Assembly: GCF_002188635.1 (NCBI RefSeq)
Contig: NZ_NINX01000039.1
Coordinates: 186,001 to 250,000 of the forward strand
DNA length: 64,000 nt
DNA from: Pigmentiphaga sp. NML030171
GTDB taxonomy: Bacteria; Pseudomonadota; Gammaproteobacteria; Burkholderiales; Burkholderiaceae_B
Direction of reading: 5' to 3'
Below the pieces are notes generated by a model. The model did no database searches, had not been told where the DNA came from, and worked only from the letters and a program-made list of their open reading frames with translations. The translations under genes were made by a program, and so were the position numbers. Position 1 is the first letter of the stretch. The number at the start of each line of letters is the position of its first letter. Positions 61,332 to 64,000 of this stretch are shown piece by piece.

Positions 61332-61408
61332 CTGTGCCGGCGCCATCCAGGAAGGATGCGCTGGCGGTGGACGTCCGGCCGGCTCGGAGAAGCGCGACCG
61401 GAGAAGCG

Positions 61409-61864
61409 TCAGGCGGTTTCGCCGACCACGACCACCGTGATGTTGGCCACGACATCGGTATGCAGGCCGACTTCCAGCGGGAATTCGCCGATGGTCTTGA
61501 GCGGGCCGTTGGGCAGGCGAACCATGCCCTTTTCGACCGACTCGAAGCCCGCCTGCTTCAGCGCGGAAGCGACGTCGAAGTTGGTAACCGAGCCGAACAG
61601 GCGGCCGTCCACACCCGCCTTCTGGGTGATGGACACCGAGTAGCCTTCCAGCCGCTGGGCCACGGCCTGCGCGGCGGCCAGCTTGTCGGCCTGGGTCTTT
61701 TCGAGTTCGGCGCGGCGCGCCTCGAACTCTTTCAGCGCGGCGTCGGTGGCGCGCTTGGCCATCTTCTGGGGAATCAGGAAGTTACGGGCATAGCCGTTCT
61801 TCACGCGGACGACGTCACCCAGGTTGCCGAGGTTGACGACTTTTTCGAGCAAGATGATTTGCAT
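61409..61864 (-). CDS. rplI: 50S ribosomal protein L9
   Basis: 151 aa. Begins [33 protein letters not shown], the diagnostic L9 N-domain with its 23S-rRNA contacts, followed by the long central helix and a C-domain ([16 protein letters not shown]). ATG 61864 preferred over the in-frame 61882 start, with GGGAGA upstream. Last ribosomal gene of the operon. Confidence 0.98.
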   Translation of the reverse strand: MQIILLEKVVNLGNLGDVVRVKNGYARNFLIPQKMAKRATDAALKEFEARRAELEKTQADKLAAAQAVAQRLEGYSVSITQKAGVDGRLFGSVTNFDVASALKQAGFESVEKGMVRLPNGPLKTIGEFPLEVGLHTDVVANITVVVVGETA

Positions 61865-61882
61865 GATGGTCTCTCCCGGCAA

Positions 61883-62155
61883 TCAATTGTGGTTGTCGGT
61901 GTAGGCCAAGAGCGCCAGGAAGCGGGCGCGCTTGATAGCCGTGTCGAGCTGGCGCTGGTAGTGCGCCTTGGTGCCGGTCAGGCGGGCAGGAATGATCTTG
62001 CCGTTTTCCTGGATGAAGTCACGGAGGACTTCGATGTCCTTGTAATCGATCTGGTCGACGCCGGCTGCCGTGAAGCGGCAGAACTTGCGGCGCTTGAACA
62101 GCGGATTCTGTTGACCGAACTTCTTCTTTTCCTTGCGTTTGCCGAATGCGGCCAT
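61883..62155 (-). CDS. rpsR: 30S ribosomal protein S18
   Basis: 90 aa. [44 protein letters not shown] is the conserved S18 core; the single cysteine is in KFCRF. It pairs with S6 on the small subunit platform. 18 bp before rplI. Confidence 0.98.
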   Translation of the reverse strand: MAAFGKRKEKKKFGQQNPLFKRRKFCRFTAAGVDQIDYKDIEVLRDFIQENGKIIPARLTGTKAHYQRQLDTAIKRARFLALLAYTDNHN

Positions 62156-62183
62156 GATGTACCTCTTGGGTATTCAATCCGTT

Positions 62184-62516
62184 TCACACCTGGGGCTGTC
62201 CTGCCGGCCCGCCCTCCTCGCCCTGCCGGACGATGGCGGCCTGCTGGATGTGCAGCCTCAGTCTGCTTGAACCTTTCCGGGTCGGTGCCAGGAACCCTTC
62301 GATCCGGATCGACCGGCCCAGCGCCTCGCGCTCGAGCCTGCCGGCCAGATCGCCGACGACGACTGCGTTGACGAGCATCTCGACCCGGCGGGGTCTCCCG
62401 CCTTCGATCAGCTCGGATTCGTGGGCAAGCGCCAGTTCCAGCACCGGGATTCCGGCGGGGGTATACCTGAGCGGCTTGCACTCGACCACCTGGGCGGTCA
62501 GATGAACCTTGTTCAA
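62184..62516 (-). CDS. priB: Primosomal replication protein PriB
   Basis: 110 aa OB-fold single-stranded-DNA-binding protein. Begins MNKVHLTAQVVECKPLRYTPAGIPVLELALAHESE and includes RVEMLVNAVVVGDLAGRLE. In the operon between rpsF and rpsR, the normal location for PriB in beta- and gamma-proteobacteria. Works in replication restart with PriA. The slightly longer acidic/proline C-tail (EEGGPAGQPQV) is disordered in appearance. Confidence 0.93.
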   Translation of the reverse strand: MNKVHLTAQVVECKPLRYTPAGIPVLELALAHESELIEGGRPRRVEMLVNAVVVGDLAGRLEREALGRSIRIEGFLAPTRKGSSRLRLHIQQAAIVRQGEEGGPAGQPQV

Positions 62517-62610
62517 CGCCGTGTCGTCCGTGGCATCGACGGGCTCCCGCTACGGCGGGCCTGCGATGCGGGCGGTCGGCAACGACCTGTCATGCCAGTC
62601 CAGCCGGGGC

Positions 62611-62982
62611 TCAGGCCTCGGCGGGGGCGGCTTCGGTGGACACCTTGCGGGCCTCCTCGCGCTCGACGATCTTCATCATCGGCGACGGGGCGGTCTCGGC
62701 CTTCTTCATCTTGACGACGAGATGGCGCAGCACGGCATCGTTGTAGCGGAAAGCGTGCTCGAGTTCGTCCAGCGTGAGTTGGCCGCACTCGATGTTCATG
62801 CACACGTAGTGAGCCTTGACGAGCTTCTGGATCGGGTACGCCAGCTGGCGGCGGCCCCAGTCTTCCAGACGGTGGATCGTGCCGCCCTGGCTGGTGATCA
62901 GCGACTTGTAACGGTCGACCATGGCCGGAACCTGCTCGCTCTGGTCCGGGTGAACGATGAAAACTACTTCATAGTGACGCAT
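62611..62982 (-). CDS. rpsF: 30S ribosomal protein S6
   Basis: 123 aa. [59 protein letters not shown] and [21 protein letters not shown] are S6 hallmarks. It has a Glu/Ala-rich C-tail. First gene of the operon, with an AAGGAG RBS and a structured leader upstream. Confidence 0.98.
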   Translation of the reverse strand: MRHYEVVFIVHPDQSEQVPAMVDRYKSLITSQGGTIHRLEDWGRRQLAYPIQKLVKAHYVCMNIECGQLTLDELEHAFRYNDAVLRHLVVKMKKAETAPSPMMKIVEREEARKVSTEAAPAEA

Positions 62983-63109
62983 CGAAGCTCCTTATGGATG
63001 GTCCCGCGGGCGTCCGGATGGGGCCCGCTGTAGGCGCAAGTCCGCTCAAGCGTCTAGAGTCGGACAAGGGATCAATCTGGCGAAAAAATGGCTTCCGCCA
63101 AAAATCAAG
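62983..63109 (-). promoter_or_regulatory. rpsF operon leader with two stem-loops
   Basis: On the minus strand a stem of GTCCG(A)CTC with GAGCGGAC spans 63065-63040 with a one-base bulge. A second stem, GCGGGC with GCCCGC, spans 63028-63006. S6:S18 binds its own leader in many bacteria to control the operon; these stems are candidates for that element, but I could not assign the conserved binding bases. Confidence 0.45.
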
Positions 63110-63115
63110 CCCTCT

Positions 63116-63144
63116 ATTATCGCCCGCAGAAGGGCAAAAAGCAA
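63116..63144 (-). promoter_or_regulatory. Promoter of the rpsF operon
   Basis: Minus strand: -35 TTGCTT (63144-63139), 17-bp spacer, -10 GATAAT (63121-63116). Predicted start about 63109, giving a 127-nt leader. Confidence 0.65.
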
Positions 63145-63150
63145 GCCAAA

Positions 63151-63186
63151 GGCCCGAGAACCGCCGTGCGGCGTGGTTTCGGGGCC
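63151..63186 (-). terminator. Imperfect terminator after the asparaginase gene
   Basis: GGCCCCGAAACCACGCCG pairs imperfectly with CGGCGGTTCTCGGGCC on the minus strand and is followed by TTTGGCTTGCTTTTT. It is in the right place to end asparaginase transcription, overlapping the rpsF -35 region's upstream side. Confidence 0.5.
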
Positions 63187-63245
63187 CATTTCCGGGCATG
63201 GATGCACCGCCGCGGTTGCGGGCTGGCCGGCCTCGCACGGGCGGA

Positions 63246-64000
63246 TCAATACGTGTCGAAGGCGCCCTGGATGTCGTCCATGCCCGCGCCCAGCGCCAGC
63301 ATCAGCAGCACGCGCGCCTTCCACGGCGACAGCGTACCGGCGCCGGGCAGCCCGCCCGAGGCCGCGACGCAGCCGCTGCCCGTGCGGGTCGCGCGGACCA
63401 CGGCCACGCCGCCGCGCTCCAGTCCGTCCAGCGCCTCTTGCGCGTCGGCGCTGGCCGAACCGTTGCCGGTCCCGGCCCAGACCAGGCCGCGCGCCCCGGT
63501 GGATCCCACCGCCCGGATCAGGGCGGCCGAGCCGCCGGCATAGCCGGCCAGCACCTCGACCGGAGGCAGCGGCGTGGCGGCCGTGAAAGGCGTGGCGCTG
63601 GTGTGCGGACGTTCCGGCCGCCCCATCCAGGCGACCCGGCCGTCCTGGACCCAGCCCAGGGCGCCCGCGTTGGGCGAAGCAAAGGCATCGGGCCGGTTGG
63701 CATTGGTCTTGGACGCGTCGCGCGCGCCCAGGATCTGGTGGTTGAGCACGACCAGCACGCCGCGCCCGGCCGCCTGCGGATGGGCGGCCACCGTGGCCGC
63801 GTCCAGCAGGTTCAGCGGGCCGTCGGGAGACAGCGCGGTCGCCGGGCGCATCGCGCCCACCAGAACCACCGGCCTGTCGGTCTTGAGCACCAGGTGGAGG
63901 TAATACGCGCTTTCCTCGAGCGTGTCCGTACCGTGGGTGACGATCACGCCGTCGGCGCCTGCGTCGAGCAGTGACTGCACCCGCCCGGCCAGCGACTGCC
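63246..64000 (-). CDS. L-asparaginase type II, C-terminal part (partial)
   Basis: The frame is open to the window edge; about 250 residues are visible. VIVTHGTDTLEESAYYLHLVL holds the second catalytic threonine-aspartate pair (HGTDT), and VVLVGAMRPATALSPDGPLNLLDA is the family's next block. Then GVLVVLNHQILGARDASKTNANRPDAFAS is typical of type II enzymes. The N-terminal part with the first threonine and any signal peptide is beyond 64000. It hydrolyses asparagine (often also glutamine). Confidence 0.9.
   Translation of the reverse strand, partial: QSLAGRVQSLLDAGADGVIVTHGTDTLEESAYYLHLVLKTDRPVVLVGAMRPATALSPDGPLNLLDAATVAAHPQAAGRGVLVVLNHQILGARDASKTNANRPDAFASPNAGALGWVQDGRVAWMGRPERPHTSATPFTAATPLPPVEVLAGYAGGSAALIRAVGSTGARGLVWAGTGNGSASADAQEALDGLERGGVAVVRATRTGSGCVAASGGLPGAGTLSPWKARVLLMLALGAGMDDIQGAFDTY

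Overview
The window is high-GC, gene-dense DNA from a beta-proteobacterium of the Alcaligenaceae, most likely Bordetella or a close relative such as Achromobacter. Supporting this are four unlinked Bug/TctC-type solute-binding protein genes, the rpsF-priB-rpsR-rplI-dnaB order, a recC-recB-recD operon, and very high third-position GC. Genus is inferred from gene content, not from a search. No tRNA, rRNA, CRISPR array, IS element or prophage gene was seen.

Layout. 1-4254: end of an FAD oxidoreductase, a Bug protein, an IclR regulator, the two-subunit aconitase X and a PsiF-like protein. 4256-4454: a complete composite inverted-repeat element. 4455-6727: class V aminotransferase, half a repeat element, and psd. 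6775-12944: a LacI regulator divergent from an intradiol dioxygenase / SDR / BKACE / zinc-independent MDR / cupin / Bug operon, with a 16-bp perfect operator palindrome over the predicted start point and a strong terminator at the end. 12965-18217: another Bug, a FetAB-like exporter, a CigR-like protein, LemA and two TPM proteins. 18240-20346: a PhoX phosphatase behind a Pho box. 20336-22211: a universal-stress operon behind an FNR/ANR box. 22321-30215: MFS/LysR pair, FecR-like protein, another MFS, TerC-CBS protein, serine hydrolase lipoprotein, GNAT.

30349-30376 holds a sequence matching the E. coli dif site at 24 of 28 positions, with the core exact. Left of it most genes run on the + strand and right of it most run on the - strand, so both arms read toward dif. 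The window therefore spans the replication terminus.

Right of dif: a LysR gene divergent from a ThDP enzyme / benzaldehyde-dehydrogenase-like / Bug operon; recCBD; an Fe(III)-type ABC transporter; an ankyrin protein; mltG-tmk-holB-tatD; a ygfZ-like gene with DUF4936 and NRDE genes; an esterase-thioesterase-Dabb-DoxX cluster; the DUF47-pit phosphate pair with a Pho-box-like site; a second full repeat element abutting dnaB; the rpsF operon with its leader; and the 3' part of an asparaginase gene.

The most unusual material is non-coding: the dif site, the stop-codon-abutting repeat family, and several well-placed regulator sites (LacI, PhoB, FNR, LysR). Regulatory calls come from reading the sequence only and have not been scored against a matrix.
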